Positions 11,581 to 25,190 of a DNA stretch of 64,000 nucleotides are shown one piece after another. How positions within the stretch are numbered: position 1 is the stretch's first letter; every line of letters begins with the position of its first letter. Made by a program: the position numbers and the translations under genes. The DNA is from Hetaerina americana (Eukaryota > Arthropoda > Insecta > Odonata > Calopterygidae), in the NCBI GenBank assembly GCA_022747635.1, contig JAKTNV010000001.1, positions 39,575,572 through 39,639,571 of the forward strand. The letters are read 5' to 3'. The notes under the pieces are model-generated. The model was not told the DNA's origin, ran no database searches, and saw nothing but the letters and a program-made list of their open reading frames with translations.

Positions 11581-14500
11581 GGTGGCTTAAACACGATCCC
11601 AACATTATTTCTTCTTCGCTCTACTCTAGAGAAAGAGGAAAATATGGTAAATGATTCACCATTAGTCATTCTTATTTATTTGCATTTAATTCTAGGCATA
11701 CCAACATCCTTTCCAATGGATATTTGCCCTTAGATGGTGGGCACTTTTGCCGCATTCAAAATTTTCTGAAATGTGGTTTTAAATAGAAAAATGGGAAACG
11801 AAATGTTTACACATTATACTAGCATGTCTGGATACAATAAAATTTGTATTTGTATAAAATAAAGAGACTAATTTCTCCAAAAGTTGGCTTAGTAATCTAT
11901 GTCATTGCTATTTTTCGCTGTAATAGGAGGAAGACTATTTACTTACAGAAGGGGTTACTTACGTTTCATTTTCCCAGTTGTCAATGGGGTAAGAAAGAAA
12001 ATGCCTTACTCACAGCATGTAAATTATTCCTTTGTAATTGTAATCGATATTATGGAAGAGAAAATTTATGGAAATAATAAATTATGAGATTTTATGACAC
12101 TGAGTATTCAAACATATTTAACCATAATACAAGTATATTACAATAATTGTATGCTTGAAAAATATAAGTTTATTAGATCCCTAATTGGATATTTCAAATG
12201 CGATTGAAAAATCAATGCCTAGGTAGGCATACCAGGAGAAATTCTGTAAATTGAAATCCTCAAACGTACTTGTTGAATCATTAGTGACGTCGTTCACTAC
12301 TTCTTACATTATCACATAGTGAAGTCAGACCGCGCAATTAGAACTTTACCAACTGATATTTTCTAAAATCATGTATATTATATTATTGGGTATATTTCCA
12401 TTACATTTAATCGCAGTACTTAAGCATAATTATTGATACATTTCAGGATTTTTATATTATTTTGCAAAGCAGAAAACAAATGTAATCAAAGTGAATTTCG
12501 GTTCCTTTTCTCCTGAATTAGTTAATATTTTAAATAGGATTTCATAACCTAATTCAAAAGTTTTTGTGATAACTGGGATCAGCGACAATAATACCTTGGA
12601 TGACGATTCACGGATGGCATGGAAGCGTTGATAGAACTAAAAATACTTGACGTATTTAACAAGAATATACATTTCACGCCTGTATCTTCCTGTAGAAAAT
12701 CAACCAATTTCCATCGCGTATTTTTTTCAATCCAAAAAAAGTTGTTCTTATTTTCCTTGCGCGTGAGGATTCAGACATTTGTAAATTGAAAACCAAGGGC
12801 ATGGTTAATTGTTACATAAATGGGTTATCGATTGAAACGGTCTTGACTGACAGTTCTTAATAAAGAATAAAATACTTATGGTGGAAAACTTTTAATATTT
12901 TTGGAACATGGATGGGGAAAAATTGTAGAAATGATATTCTAAATGAATACTGTCGAAGGTGGTTGCAGCAAGGGATTTAAAAAAATGATGGGCATTAAGG
13001 ATATAAATAGGATATCTGGGTGAGAGGGAAAAGAGAGTAGAATGAAGACGTAGGAGAGGAGATTTTTAAAAGAGGGATTGGAGGCGGAAAGAGCAGCTCA
13101 GATGGTCAAAAATTATTACTGGCGATCGACCATCTATCATATCCATTGCTTAAGTAGTATGAGCAGTGAACACAAATCATCATTTTTTAGGTGGAGCTAT
13201 GGGGGAGAGGTTTTTACAATTGATTGGGTTTTTGAAACACATCTCTTAAAATTGCGAATAGTTTGATCATTATTTAGCGATATAGTCGTATATAGATGTG
13301 ATAAATTTGTTCCTAAAATTTTAAAATACTTAATAAAATCGGTTGAGCAATTAAATAATTAGTAAAGACATCAGAAGAATCATTTTTATTAAAAAATAAT
13401 GCATTTTTCACGGAATTTAACGCTATTAGTCATTTTTATGTTTCTACACTTCTATGGATTATCCGATTATTGGTCAGGTCATATTACTAGTCGGCATAGA
13501 TTTAGTTTGATTGAGCTCAGCAGAGACAACTCTGTCAGACGGAAACTTTTAATTAAAATCGAAGAGAGAGAGCAGCGAAATACTATTTGAACTTGCTCGG
13601 TGTAAAAAGTCACGATTTACGGTGAGTAACGATTTAATAATTCCCAAATAATTTGCTGCTGAGATTATTGAAAGTATTTACATATTGTTTAACAAATGTA
13701 ACTAAATATATAGATTTAATTCATAAATTAGTGAAATTATGGAGCAAATCCCATGTCTACACCTGTATGTATACGTTATAATTTAACTAAACCGATCCTT
13801 GGAGTGTTCAGGTGAGCACACTCTAAAGTTTGCTTATATCGCTATGCAATCAAAACTGTTAAAATGATTATGGATAAGGCATCACTTATTTTTAAAAGGA
13901 CCGTTTTTCGTAGCTTTATACTTTAAAGACTATTCTTCCTTTTTCTTCAGTAGAAATAATATTCTTTTGTTCACATATTTGGAAAAATTATGCTCGTTGA
14001 CTCTTAACACGATAAATGTCCACACCATAGGCATAGGTGGTAAACATTTTTCTGAGGTAATCCTAAAAAAGACAATTTTAATCTGTAGCGCACAATGAAC
14101 TCGAAATCTTGGACTATTTGGTTCGAAACGAAAATTGGGCAACCGAATGACTTTTCTGTAAGGATGCACATTTTCGAGATTATAACTTGGGAAAAATAAA
14201 TAATTTAAGTCCAAAAATACACCAAAAAATAAAACGCACGAAGCTTCAAAATGAAAAAAACTTGTTTTACTGTCAAATTTTACTTCTAAATTGTGCAGAA
14301 GTGTATCCGTAGTCCCATATTCAAGAGATATTCTTGTACTGAAAAATTAAGACTGTGATTGCGGCTATTGGGTATGCACAAAGTATCATGCAGCAAACGG
14401 TATCATTGCGGCATACCAAATCAATCAAGCAATCCTTTCTGGTGAGTTTTGGCAACAGGCTTCACAGGAAATAAAATCCTTGATCTTCTCTTTCTTGCTT

Positions 14501-14999
14501 TTGTTGAAAGAAGGAAAATATATTACATCTCGTGTTTGGTATCGAGTTATCACTTCTCAAAGTTCACTTCACTTCAATCACTTCACATCTTCAAGGAAAA
14601 AACCATCGCCATCATCGCCGAAAAAACTTCCCGAACCAATAACGGTCCGTCTGAATGCATAATTCAGATTTTAGAATAATGTACATTTTTGAGACTCTAA
14701 AAAAATTAATACAGGATGAGTTCGATGCATCGATGAATGTATGCAAGCAATGTTGAATTAAATATGAATTGAGAAAGGATCGCAGTCCAAGCTACGAGGT
14801 TTCCTGAGCAGCAGTTGTAATTGGTGCACCATATTACCGTCGAGTGCAATGGTTCTATTATTACCAGCCTAAATTATACGTGAAGTTTCTAACTTAAGGG
14901 GAAAGGTACAATATAATTGCCAAAACCTTGTAGCATTTAATAGCAGTTTATTGGCAGTCATCGTGCGTTGATGAGTAGTTAGTAGTTATTAAGTGAGGC
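11581..14999. other. AT-rich DNA, no recognisable gene
   Basis: This is a long featureless block with small unrecognised frames, the largest being 94 codons at 13930-14214 minus. The purine-rich patch at 12960-13090 does not resolve into a known element. Confidence 0.55.
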
Positions 15000-15300
15000 G
15001 ACCAATATCTGAGGTCATTTGTGCCAGAAGGAATTGGTGGATATGGGTAAGATTTAGGGAATGGAAGAAGCTTGAAGAGAACCCTTGCATCAGCATGAAC
15101 CTGCTCTTAACGAAAGGCGCCCAGGGATCCACAACTTACCGTCCTATCAGTCGGACGCCATACTCACTTATAGTGCTCTCCACATAGCACCCCAAGCAGG
15201 GATCGGGGTACTACTGAAAAATCCGGCCATTACCGGGATCCGAACGCGGACCCTCGGGGTTGGAAGCCAAAACCTTTGCGTAAGCATTGATCATATGCGT
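15000..15300 (-). mobile_element. tRNA-derived SINE-like repeat
   Basis: On the minus strand a degenerate tRNA-like head (GGCTTCCAACCCCGAGGGTC, then B-box-like GCGTTCGGATCC at 15237-15248) is followed by a body with the block GATAGGACGGTAAGTTGTGG (15130-15149). The same block recurs in diverged form at 52.6 kb, which supports a dispersed family. The A box is poorly preserved and the ends are approximate. Confidence 0.6.
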
Positions 15301-15865
15301 TGATACAAGTACATCGATTAAAATGAGGAAATGAAGACACATATTCTAATCCAGGGAAGGAATTTGCATATATTCACTGTGTATCCAATTTTTATGAAAA
15401 GAACATGGTGGGGCGGATATATGTAAGGGAATTTTAATCAATATTCTGGCGTCTGATTGGCCTGATTGTGAACAGGCACTGCAGAAGTCGAACAAGCATC
15501 CCAACAATCTCAGTGATTTAAAGGTCGAAGCTCGTTATAGTTTCTCTTCAAACTTCCCTCATTTTATCCTTCTTTCGCTGCCATTAATAAGTACGCATGT
15601 ATGCATTTTTCATAAAAATCTGCTTCCAATAATTTGCCCATACATTTACCGCTAGTATATTTTTATTGCAACAAAATGTCATCGTTTTCTCCGCGTTTAT
15701 TAGCGTATGTCATCATCGCTCCATAATTATTTTGACGTTTGTTGTGGCTATCATTTTTTTCCACGTTTGAAATATATGCGTAAGAGAGTGCCAATCACTA
15801 AGAGGGTATTCCTTATCATCCAAAAAATAAAGCGGTAGCCTAGGTCCAAGAAAAATTAAAAGAGA
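15301..15865. other. AT-rich DNA, no recognisable gene
   Basis: Nothing identifiable lies between the SINE-like repeat and the next GC island. Confidence 0.55.
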
Positions 15866-16970
15866 AGATACCAGAGCGAACGAGAAAGAGTTGATTCGGT
15901 TCTTAGCCTTGCTAAAAAGAGAGGGGGAATTGAAGGAGTCAAGGACATCAATCCTTCGGCACTCCCAGACATCCATCTCCTCGTATTTCCACCTTCGTTC
16001 CGGACGCACTGCCTTTTACTTCTTCGGAAACGGAAAGGATAAGAAAGAGTGGGCTGGAAAAGGAGGCACAATGAGGGACAGCGAGTGAGGCAGGGAAGCG
16101 GGATGGAGGCCGAGAGGGGGTTTCTTGGGACGTAGGAAGTCGGGCTGCGAAGAAGGATGCGCCATCTCCCGCGAGACCCATAAGGGTCAATCTTCTATGT
16201 TTCCCAAGGGGTCGGTGGTGGACCTACTCTTCCGTCTTCCCCTCTACTTCTCCTTCTCCGCGAAGAAAATGCCCGTCTCACGGCCAACGACGCATCGCCA
16301 CCCCCCGCCCCCTTAGTCCTCTCTCTCTCCTCGTCGACTCCTTTACGTGTCCCCCGAGATCGTCTCCAATCCAAGGAAATTGTTTGAGACGCAAAACTTG
16401 TTCGTTTCTCATAATCGGAAGGAGGAGGAATGAAGAGGAGGCGGGGAAGAGAGGTTTTGAGGGTGAGAGATGGCAAGAGAGTAGTGGGTCCGATGTGATC
16501 CATTTTTGGAGTGGATCAGGAAAAGGGGGGAATAGAGGTGCGGAGTTATCGAAACACGACCGGGGGAAGTCTCCCGAGGAAGGGGTGGCGGGGAAGTAAG
16601 GGGTCCAGGAGTCGGGGTCGGATAAGATGAGGGAGTTGGGGGGAAGGAATGAAAGAGATTCGGGAATCCCCTTGGGGCACGATGTCTCTACCGTTTCGTG
16701 CTATGCTACCGGACTAGTCTCGCCATGTGCGGCGCGGAAGAAATAGGGAGGAAAAGGGTGGTGAGGGGGACTCAGGTCTCTGCAAAGGGAAAAAGAGGAG
16801 TGGTTAGATGCGGTAGGATGCACCCGGGAAACCGCAGGGTGTCTCTGCGGCCGGCAACAACTCGTTTGTTGTTCTTGGATCGGGTGGTGTGGGGAAAGCG
16901 TATCCGCAGGTGTGCATACAAGGAACTATTTACTTCCCCCACGTTGTCGCCCACATTTTCCTATATTACC
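15866..16970. other. GC island with alternating purine/pyrimidine blocks
   Basis: The plus strand is purine-rich at 16020-16190, pyrimidine-rich at 16190-16350 and purine-rich again at 16380-16680. CpG is frequent. Frames on both strands (up to 102 codons) overlap each other and show no domain. Confidence 0.65.
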
Positions 16971-19900
16971 CTTATTACATCACGTGAATAGTTTCTCCGC
17001 TAAGTGAATAATGGTTAGATATGAACCAGGAAAGAGATAAGGTATTTCCTTGTCCTTCTAATAGATTTGTCTTCGTAAACCTCGTGAATCAGTGGACTAA
17101 TTCTGCTTTGTGAATTTGTATATAGTCTGTCAGCTAGAATTTAAATGGTCTGCCATTATCGAACATGAAGATTATGTTTTCGGTGGGTAGTAATTCTTAG
17201 TATTCGATTAAAGTGTTACATTTAACTTATCCAATTGTAAAATTCAATTTGTTTGCCTTAATATTAATGTATACTGTCATTTATAATAGCTATAATAAAG
17301 CTATTTTTTATTCAACGAAGTTAACGAGGAATTTTCAGAAACTTGAAACTAATTATATTTCCATTCTGTCACCCATCATTTTCCCTGCCTATGACTCTCA
17401 TACATCGCATGAAAAACGCCATACAATTGTGAATTCATTTTGGCTCTCTGGTTACATCGTTTCATGTGAGGTCCTTTATAATTTGGCATATTTAAGTTGG
17501 TCATGTTAAGACCAGATGATTCTTTGATCTTTGATTAGTCTCTAGGTAAGAAATTCTGCTCTTTACCTATGAATGCTAAGGCAATAATTAATCTGCGCTG
17601 AATGGAGCCTTGTCCGATGTGTATGATGGATGTGTGAATTTGTGTGTATATTGATACTCTATTTGATTGAGAACTTTGCCGAGAAAGTCATTGATATTGA
17701 ATATTTCTTATTCAAGAGAATTTTTACTGCACGACCCTATTTGGGTTTCAAGTTTCCACTGAACTGGTCCATAGCCATAAAGCTGTAACGACTTTGGCCT
17801 GACTTCAGGTATAGTATAACTTTGGTTACGGAACACCTTAAAGAGAAAATTAAATCTCCAAGAATATATTCAAATATCTACAATTACGTAAAAAATGATT
17901 TGCCAAGTACTGATTGCACGCGATGATAAGTTAAAGCTAGTGGTCCTAAATTTAAAAAAAGTCTGAGGAGATAAACTTATACCTTGCTTTATAGAAAACA
18001 ATGATAAAATACACCAGATTAATTGCAATAGTGAGCAAAATAGAATAGCTTTTTATTTGTCATTTAATATGTTCCTATTTTACTTATTACTAAAATTTCT
18101 ATGGTGTTCACCTAGTATACACGTTACAGATATATTTTCCGCTTTAATACACCTTTGGTAGCATGCTCTAAAAATATGCTTCAATTTCCAGTTATAAATT
18201 TGAATATTTTTTGCCTGCTTTCATATAAATGTTTTATGCGTAAAATATTTATAACCTCCTTTTTATTAATAATACATATTTTTGTCTGACACTTTAATTT
18301 CTCTTCTAAGATTTTCACAGTTTTCGGAAATAACTTTTCTAATGGGAATGAATTTTCAGATGTCAAGAGTTGTCCCTTTCGTGGGCACGTTGGGAAAATC
18401 GAAGAACTTGACTGTGATTGAATGAGATAACCTGTCAAACCCAATTATCCGCTCCCCTGCGACTCTTTGGTGTTTCTTGGATCTTTCTCAATCCCTGGGA
18501 ACCCGCGATTAATCCCCTTCTCCTCTTAGTTATCCTCTTCTTGGATATATAAATTACCTTTGACAACTGCTGACCTTCCCACGCCTCACAGCTAAAAGAG
18601 ATTTTGAGGAAAATTGCGATATGGCAACTAAGTTGACGAGTAATACCACTGAGAGTCTCATCTCGTACAAAATAGTTTAATGAGATCAATCGCTACATGT
18701 ACTTTATATATTACATGTGGATTGAGAAGACCATATATGTTAATTAGGAATAAGGTTACCTATTTTTCACATTCAAATATTCCGTTGGTGTAAATATTAT
18801 AGCGTATTTAATGCATTTACCTAAATGCCGGGGTAATGGCTGTTCTATCAGTTGAAAATACTCGATACTACTAGATAGAAAATACTCGATAAATACTAGA
18901 TTCATTCTTAATTACTTGAATTAACTACCTATTAGGGTACTAGGATAAATTTTATGTAAAAGGAAATAGTAATTGAATTCATGCATAGATTATATGATCT
19001 TAGTTTTCGATAGATTTTCCGTACTTGAAATGTAAAATTGTTTTTGTTCAAATTATGTCACAATAAATTAAGAACTTGGTCCTTAACTGATAAAAAACGA
19101 TCTAAGTTTGGGTATATGTATAGGATCGTGTGAGCTCGGTTTTTTTGTGCGTATTTTAGTAATGCTAATGCTAATTAGACGGGGCGAGAGAATTATATTT
19201 GAGTCATAATTAGTTTTTTTATCAGAATTTAAACCAGACTGTTAAAAAAACTTTAAGCTTCACCATGCACATTCATGACAGTATTTATTTTGGACAAAGA
19301 GAAGCTGAGATGAATGTTAGTTACATGAGTTTCATAAAACCAAGGTCGAACTCAGGATACATCATTGAAAATCTATATTAATTCCAATTGTACCCTAAGG
19401 CATTATTAAAAATGGAATCATTTAAAATCTAGGCAGTCTTTCTCTATTATTCTATTTAAACCGTCCCTCAAATCTCCAAATGAAAAAACAGTTACCGCAA
19501 TAATGAGATATAACATTTTCAACTGATACAGCATCTAACAATAAATTCCGTAACTTCCTCTTCGTTTTCACTTTGTACGATATAATATCTTATGAGGGTG
19601 TACACTTATACAAAACACACATCCCCAACTATCACAATCATTCCCAATTATTTCTTATTTGCATTTGGATGCAGACAAGAAAAGCATTCAACAAAGAAGG
19701 CATCGTAAATGTTAATTAAATTTCTTGTAAACACTGGACAATTTTTAAAAAAATCTCATTGACCGCCTCCCAAGGCAGAGGTAAATATTTTTAATAATTA
19801 GACATAAAAATAAGGCATGTCTACTTACATTATCTACTTTCTTACGGTTCCTTGCTTGCATTTCGTTGACATAAGGTTTTGGTAAGGATATGTTGACTCT

Positions 19901-20280
19901 ACGCCTTTAGCTAAATATTGCGTTCCTACTATTTCAGCTTTAGGTAACATGCATAATGAAGTTATTATGAAAATTACTATACCTGATGATCAATTTAACT
20001 GCCTTCAAAGAAATGCAAACTTTTCCACTTTATAGCGCTGAGACTTTTCGTACACGAGATAAATAGCATTTAAGAGTAAAATTCCTTACTATTTAAATGC
20101 GGTGAGTCCGAAGTTGTTTCAAATCCAGTTTTCAGTTCCTGTCCTTTTTACTTGATGTTGACTGTGGTTATTTACCGTAGTTCTGTAATTTATATGCAAG
20201 CATTTCGATAAGCGCCTGGGATACACAGTGAGATCCATTCAAAGTACTATTTCTTTGAAGCAATTTATCCCAGGTAAATT
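16971..20280. other. AT-rich DNA, no recognisable gene
   Basis: No family signature was found in frames of 60-98 codons. A short local duplication of AAAATACTCGATA occurs near 18855-18892. Confidence 0.55.
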
Positions 20281-22240
20281 CTCTCTTCGGAGTTTCGACG
20301 CGACAGAAGTAAAAGATGGCGGTGTTCCACGCTTATATATGTGTGATATTACACAGTCTTCATTTCAGTAGTATTCCTTTCCCTCCTCCATCACCGTTGA
20401 AACTGGATTTCATATTAAAAGCTGAACGGAGCAGTATGAACTTTACAACGTTGACCACCTTAAATAATCTTTGTGATTTCATCCGGAAACATTTCGCTGA
20501 ACCTTACGAATTCGAAGAATCGAGCATCCTCGCCCCCTCCGTTTGCACGAACGTCGGTTCTCGCATTCACACGCCGAAGTCCCTCTTCCCCCCGATGTCC
20601 ACCGCCGACAAACCCCGAGTGAATTTGACACCCGTTGGCCTCGGGGGGAGAAGGTAAAGCGGCGGGCGTGGGATGTATGGATGGAGACCTAGGAGGGGAA
20701 CCGTATGGATGAAGGGGGTTTGTAGATTGAGTTGGGGGAAGGGTAGATAAAGAGGACAACGGGCGAAAAAAAACCTCACCTCATTTATGAGCGTACTCTC
20801 GTTTAGCACTTCCTTCCTTACTCCACTCCCGGGTCTCGTCTTGACTCCCCCAACCCCTAGTATCCCTCTCACCCCTCCCAATCCCCTTCCACCGTCCCTC
20901 ATCACCCCTCCCCAGCCTCCGCGTGCGGCCGACGTTTATTGCGCGGCTCGAGGCGCCAGACAGAGAGGAGTGAATTACGGACAGATGGCCCCCGCTGAGA
21001 GGGGGGGGGGTAGAGAGCGCAGGGAACACCGCTCACGAACCGCCCACCCTCCTCCTCCCGTCTCTCGCACCTAGCTGCACTCCCGGCCTATGCTCATCCC
21101 CACCTCCAACACATACACACTCACTCAGCTTCATCCCGCTTCCCATTTCCCTCTCCGTCTCTCCATCCCTCCCTCGCAACAAAACTCTGCGATTGCCCAT
21201 TCCAGATGCACACTCACCCAGCACGCGTACTCACGCCCAGGGTATTTCTCCTCCGGCGGCATCTCCACTCTCCCTTCCTCCCTTCATATAAACCATCGCA
21301 CGTTAGCCAACCTCCGGTGGCCCTTGAGAGAGAGAGAGACCTACTTCATCTCCCAACCCGTCGCATGGATGCGTGTGCGACTAACTCCCAGTCAAAGAAT
21401 CCTGCTCTTCTCAACCTTCGCCTAGTATCTTAGCCCTCCCATAATGTCATTTCCTCCACGCCCTTTTGAAACCAAGGACCTGCCTTCTTTCTCTGCCGCC
21501 CTCCTCTTGTGCGTCCGAAGACTCTCTCACCCGTCTTGACGACCTCTCTCTCTCTCTCCTTTGTTTCTTCCACAAGCTCCTCCCCACGCGCCGTTACTTC
21601 CACATCCACTGCGCCCACATATCCATGGAGCCCGGCAATCTCCTTTATCTTCTCTTTCCCTTCATCTTAACCATCTTCCTCTACCCATTCCCCGCCAGCG
21701 GCACTCTTGCCAAACCAGGAGCAACACATGGGTCACATCCCAACTCGCTGCCACTTCCTCTCGCATACGCAAACATTCCTCCCCGCGAAACTGCTTCCTT
21801 CGGGACGCCCTCCCACCCCAATTCGCCATCCCCTCTACGTCCTCTTGGTTGTATCCAGCCCTTTCTTCCTCCCTTGGTTCCGTCGCCACATCCCCTTCAG
21901 TATTTCACGGCCTCCATGCCGCCCCTCCCCACTCTAGCGTTGAGGAGAGCTTCCTCTCCCCATTCCACTTGTGGACCATCCACTTCTCACCCGTTACAAT
22001 GCGCAGACAAGTGTGAAGTGAAAGAGGAGGGGCTCTCGGTTAAGCTATGGAGGTTAAGGGATCCTCCGCGAGCTGGCACCAGTTTCCTCTGCTCTGCGGT
22101 GTATTCGAACACATTGCTAAGAAAACGGCATGAGAGCCAGGCGGTCTTTGGGTGGGAAGATACGTGAGGGATGCACAGCTGAGGAAGGAAAGCGTTAAGG
22201 GTGAAAGGAGGGTGTTGTGGGAAGAGTCACACTAAGTACA
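20281..22240. other. Large GC island, purine-pyrimidine-purine
   Basis: After a mixed segment (20281-20640) the plus strand is purine-rich (20660-20770), then mostly pyrimidine-rich (20800-22000) apart from a purine stretch at 20980-21030 that contains G10 (21001-21010). It is purine-rich again at 22015-22240. (GA)n and (CT)n runs occur at about 21326-21340 and 21546-21559. The 233-codon frame at 21466-22167 is low-complexity Pro/Ser/Leu and probably not a gene. Confidence 0.7.
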
Positions 22241-24055
22241 AGATTTGTTCCATTGCTATTTAGTGTATGGAGAAAACGATGTCCAGGACTAATGAATATC
22301 CTCTGAACCTCTTCCATGTAACTTAATTACATATGCGCATTTTTTGGTGTTGAAACTACTGAGATAACACGTTGCCAAAATTCCATCGCCTCTTTTTGTA
22401 GTTAATAGTGAGTGCCAAGTTTCACACGTTTATACATTCCAGAGGTTACATTATTGCCATTGAGAACAGGCTCCAGGGAAGTATTCCAAAAGAACAAATA
22501 GGACCATCTGGGAGCGCAGGGAACCTAAAATTTCATCAGACAACCGTACAATTGGAGTTTTTTGCAGACTACGTGTGCCGTAAAGAATACTTCCATCTTT
22601 TTGTGAAATATATTTTTGAGGAAGTTCTCACATAATTATTTAATAATATGAATAAAATTGTTCTCTTATTTAATACTTAATTCTTACTTATTACTTAATA
22701 AAAAACTTTTAAAAGATAAAAAAATTAACAAATTAAACATTGCCATTGGTTAGTGGCAAATTGATAAAATATCATTTTTGTATTTTAACGGTGGCCAAAG
22801 CCATAAGAGAGAGTTATAAGAATGCATCGCGAAAGTATTTTATTTTCGGGGGTTGATGTAAAAGTTCATCATTGGATTTCTACGTATATCTCTATATACT
22901 CTAGCCAAGAAAATATTAGTAATCAACTGTTTTTGAAATGGATATTAAAAGTGTTTAAATTTTTTTCACTGTATTTTTGCGGTAAGAACTGCAGTACTCT
23001 GAGAACCATAGTTTGCTTGCATGAGAAAGAAACAAACAAGGAGCCCATCCCCTTCCCTTCCGGCCAGGTCCTAAAATGATAGTCTCAGGTGAGGCCTAGG
23101 GTCTTTCACTTCTGGCGTAACGTGCTGTTGGGAAATCCCAGCATGTAGGAAACAGGGCTGACGAGGGAGAGATAGCGTGGCCTCAAACAAAGAACTTGCT
23201 CTTATAGAGCCTGTAAGAGTTCTTTTCACCCTTCTTTTCTGTATGTTAGGTAGCCCTTTCTGACAATCAAAAGCTTTCATTAATGCAAGAATCATCTTCG
23301 AGGAAAGGCTAAATTTTATAGTTCTAGTGAAAATATTTAGTTCATCCGAATGAAGTAGTCATTATGGTGATATTTATTATATTGTAAATCAAACAGAGTA
23401 ACAGGATTCTTTTTAATGTTATCATTTTGTAATACTACATAAAATGCTAGGCTGCCATGCATACATTTATAAATATTTATGTATAATCGAAGTATTTTAT
23501 GGCATATTAAAAATCAACTAATGAATGAAGCAAAATTATACAGAAAATGTGTGCAATATGACTTTACCATTTATAGCTTTTTCCACCAGTGCATGATAGA
23601 ACATATTTTATGGAATTTACAAGTAATGTATTTACTTGATCGTGCATCAAAACCAACGTACTCCGGGTTTTCTCTTGAGATACAAAATCGTAAGCAATAT
23701 TATGGCCTGATTTGTCATGAAAATAGAATTCAAAACGCCTAAAGGTAAAATCGCCAAAACTGCCACATCTGCAAGAAGTGATATGCATATGTACCTAAAT
23801 GATGAGCTATGGATTCTCCGTAATAAGTAGGGTATGCTATATTTTTTTAAGGGGTAGCGGAAAGTTAATTTTGTGCTCAGACGTGATTAATCTGCCACCA
23901 GAGAATTGAAAGGTTCAGCCTTTCAGCAAAATTTTACACTTGAGGAAAAATAACGAGAACGCAAGTAAGCCAAAACGTGTTTTTTTACGCTCCATTAAGA
24001 AGGCCACAAAAATTTAATTCTAAGCTCTCAAAAGTTCGTCGGCAAGAGTGTCCAT
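22241..24055. other. AT-rich DNA, no recognisable gene
   Basis: Frames of 74-87 codons are unrecognised. The segment 23040-23300 is less AT-rich than its surroundings but matches no element I know. Confidence 0.55.
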
Positions 24056-24640
24056 AAAAAGAAATCCTTCGGCAGAATCAGTGGGGAAAGAGGAGGCTGG
24101 CGTAATTTTGAACGATTTCATTGAGGATTAGAAACTAGTGAGGCAGAAAAAGGAGCGAAAATCTTGTGAAGAATTCGGATAAGGCGGGGAAAAGGGGTGA
24201 CGTCAGACGAAGGAACGGGACCTCGTGGGAGTGGAGGAAGTGTTTGAAGAGCGTTAATGTACTTCTCGTGGAATTGTGAATCTTATGAGGAGTAAGTAAT
24301 GAGAGAAGAGTCATGGTGAGAAGCCAGGGAGCGCTGGATAATGTAAGAGAGAGGAATGTTTATCAGTGGCAGAGGGGCTTTCGAGGGGTGCGAGGTGGAA
24401 GAGGTCGAGGAAGGACGGCAAAGAGGCGGGAAGCAGAAAATGAGTGAAATGCAGGGGGGGAGACAGTAATAAAGAGCCGGGGAGTGTGAGGGGGGAGGAG
24501 AGAAAGGGAGGTAGAGGATAGAATGTGATTGGGGATATGCAATTTTTTATGAGTAAAGGAGAATGAGGGAAGCGAGGAAATGAGTGGCTGGGGCGAAGGA
24601 GAATGGGACTGAGAAAATACCTGAGGCGTACGTTCACATA
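24056..24640. other. Purine-rich island
   Basis: The plus strand is strongly A/G-rich, with runs such as GGGGGGGAG. The matching minus-strand frames (94 and 108 codons, Ser/Pro/Leu/Phe-rich) are explained by the bias. Confidence 0.65.
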
Positions 24641-25190
24641 TGGTCATATACTTTTAGTTCTACGTGAACTTGTATTGTAGATAGAGTAGCTATTAAATAA
24701 ATGAGATTATCTCATTTAACTCCAATATATGGCATTACCTCAAAAACCATTGAACAAAGTGATTCATTTTCAAGTAAACTACACTCTCCCAAAAATTATA
24801 TTTACCGAAATATAGGAGCCATAAATATTGAAAGGGGATGATAAAGCTCTTTAAATGAATAATTTTGAATGAGAGGCATCCATTATATGTCATTACATGC
24901 TATATATATATGACCGAAATCCCAAAAAATTAATTATTTTGACGAGGAAATCATTAAGTAAACAGTAAAATTTTAAGTATGAAAAATATTTGTTAAACGT
25001 TGAACTGGCTTAGTAGAACACGACCCTATGTTGTAGAAACGTCATACTAGCTAATCTAATGCAAAATATCGTTCGAATCCTCAAATAGTGAAAAATAAAA
25101 TACTTAAGAGAGAATTCCTGTCATTGTTACCCCCCAACAAACTCCTCTTAGGAGAGTCAACATATGAACCCATGAAGGTCCTGTCCATAA
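24641..25190. other. AT-rich DNA, no recognisable gene
   Basis: A short (TA)n tract near 24901-24911 is the only notable feature. Confidence 0.55.

Noticed and set aside
21466..22167. 233-codon frame
   Set aside because: Same pyrimidine-block artefact, with another open frame in a second register (21561-22016).
25060..25090. Possible tRNA gene (GTTCGAATCC)
   Set aside because: A B-box-like string is present, but no A box or cloverleaf can be drawn upstream.
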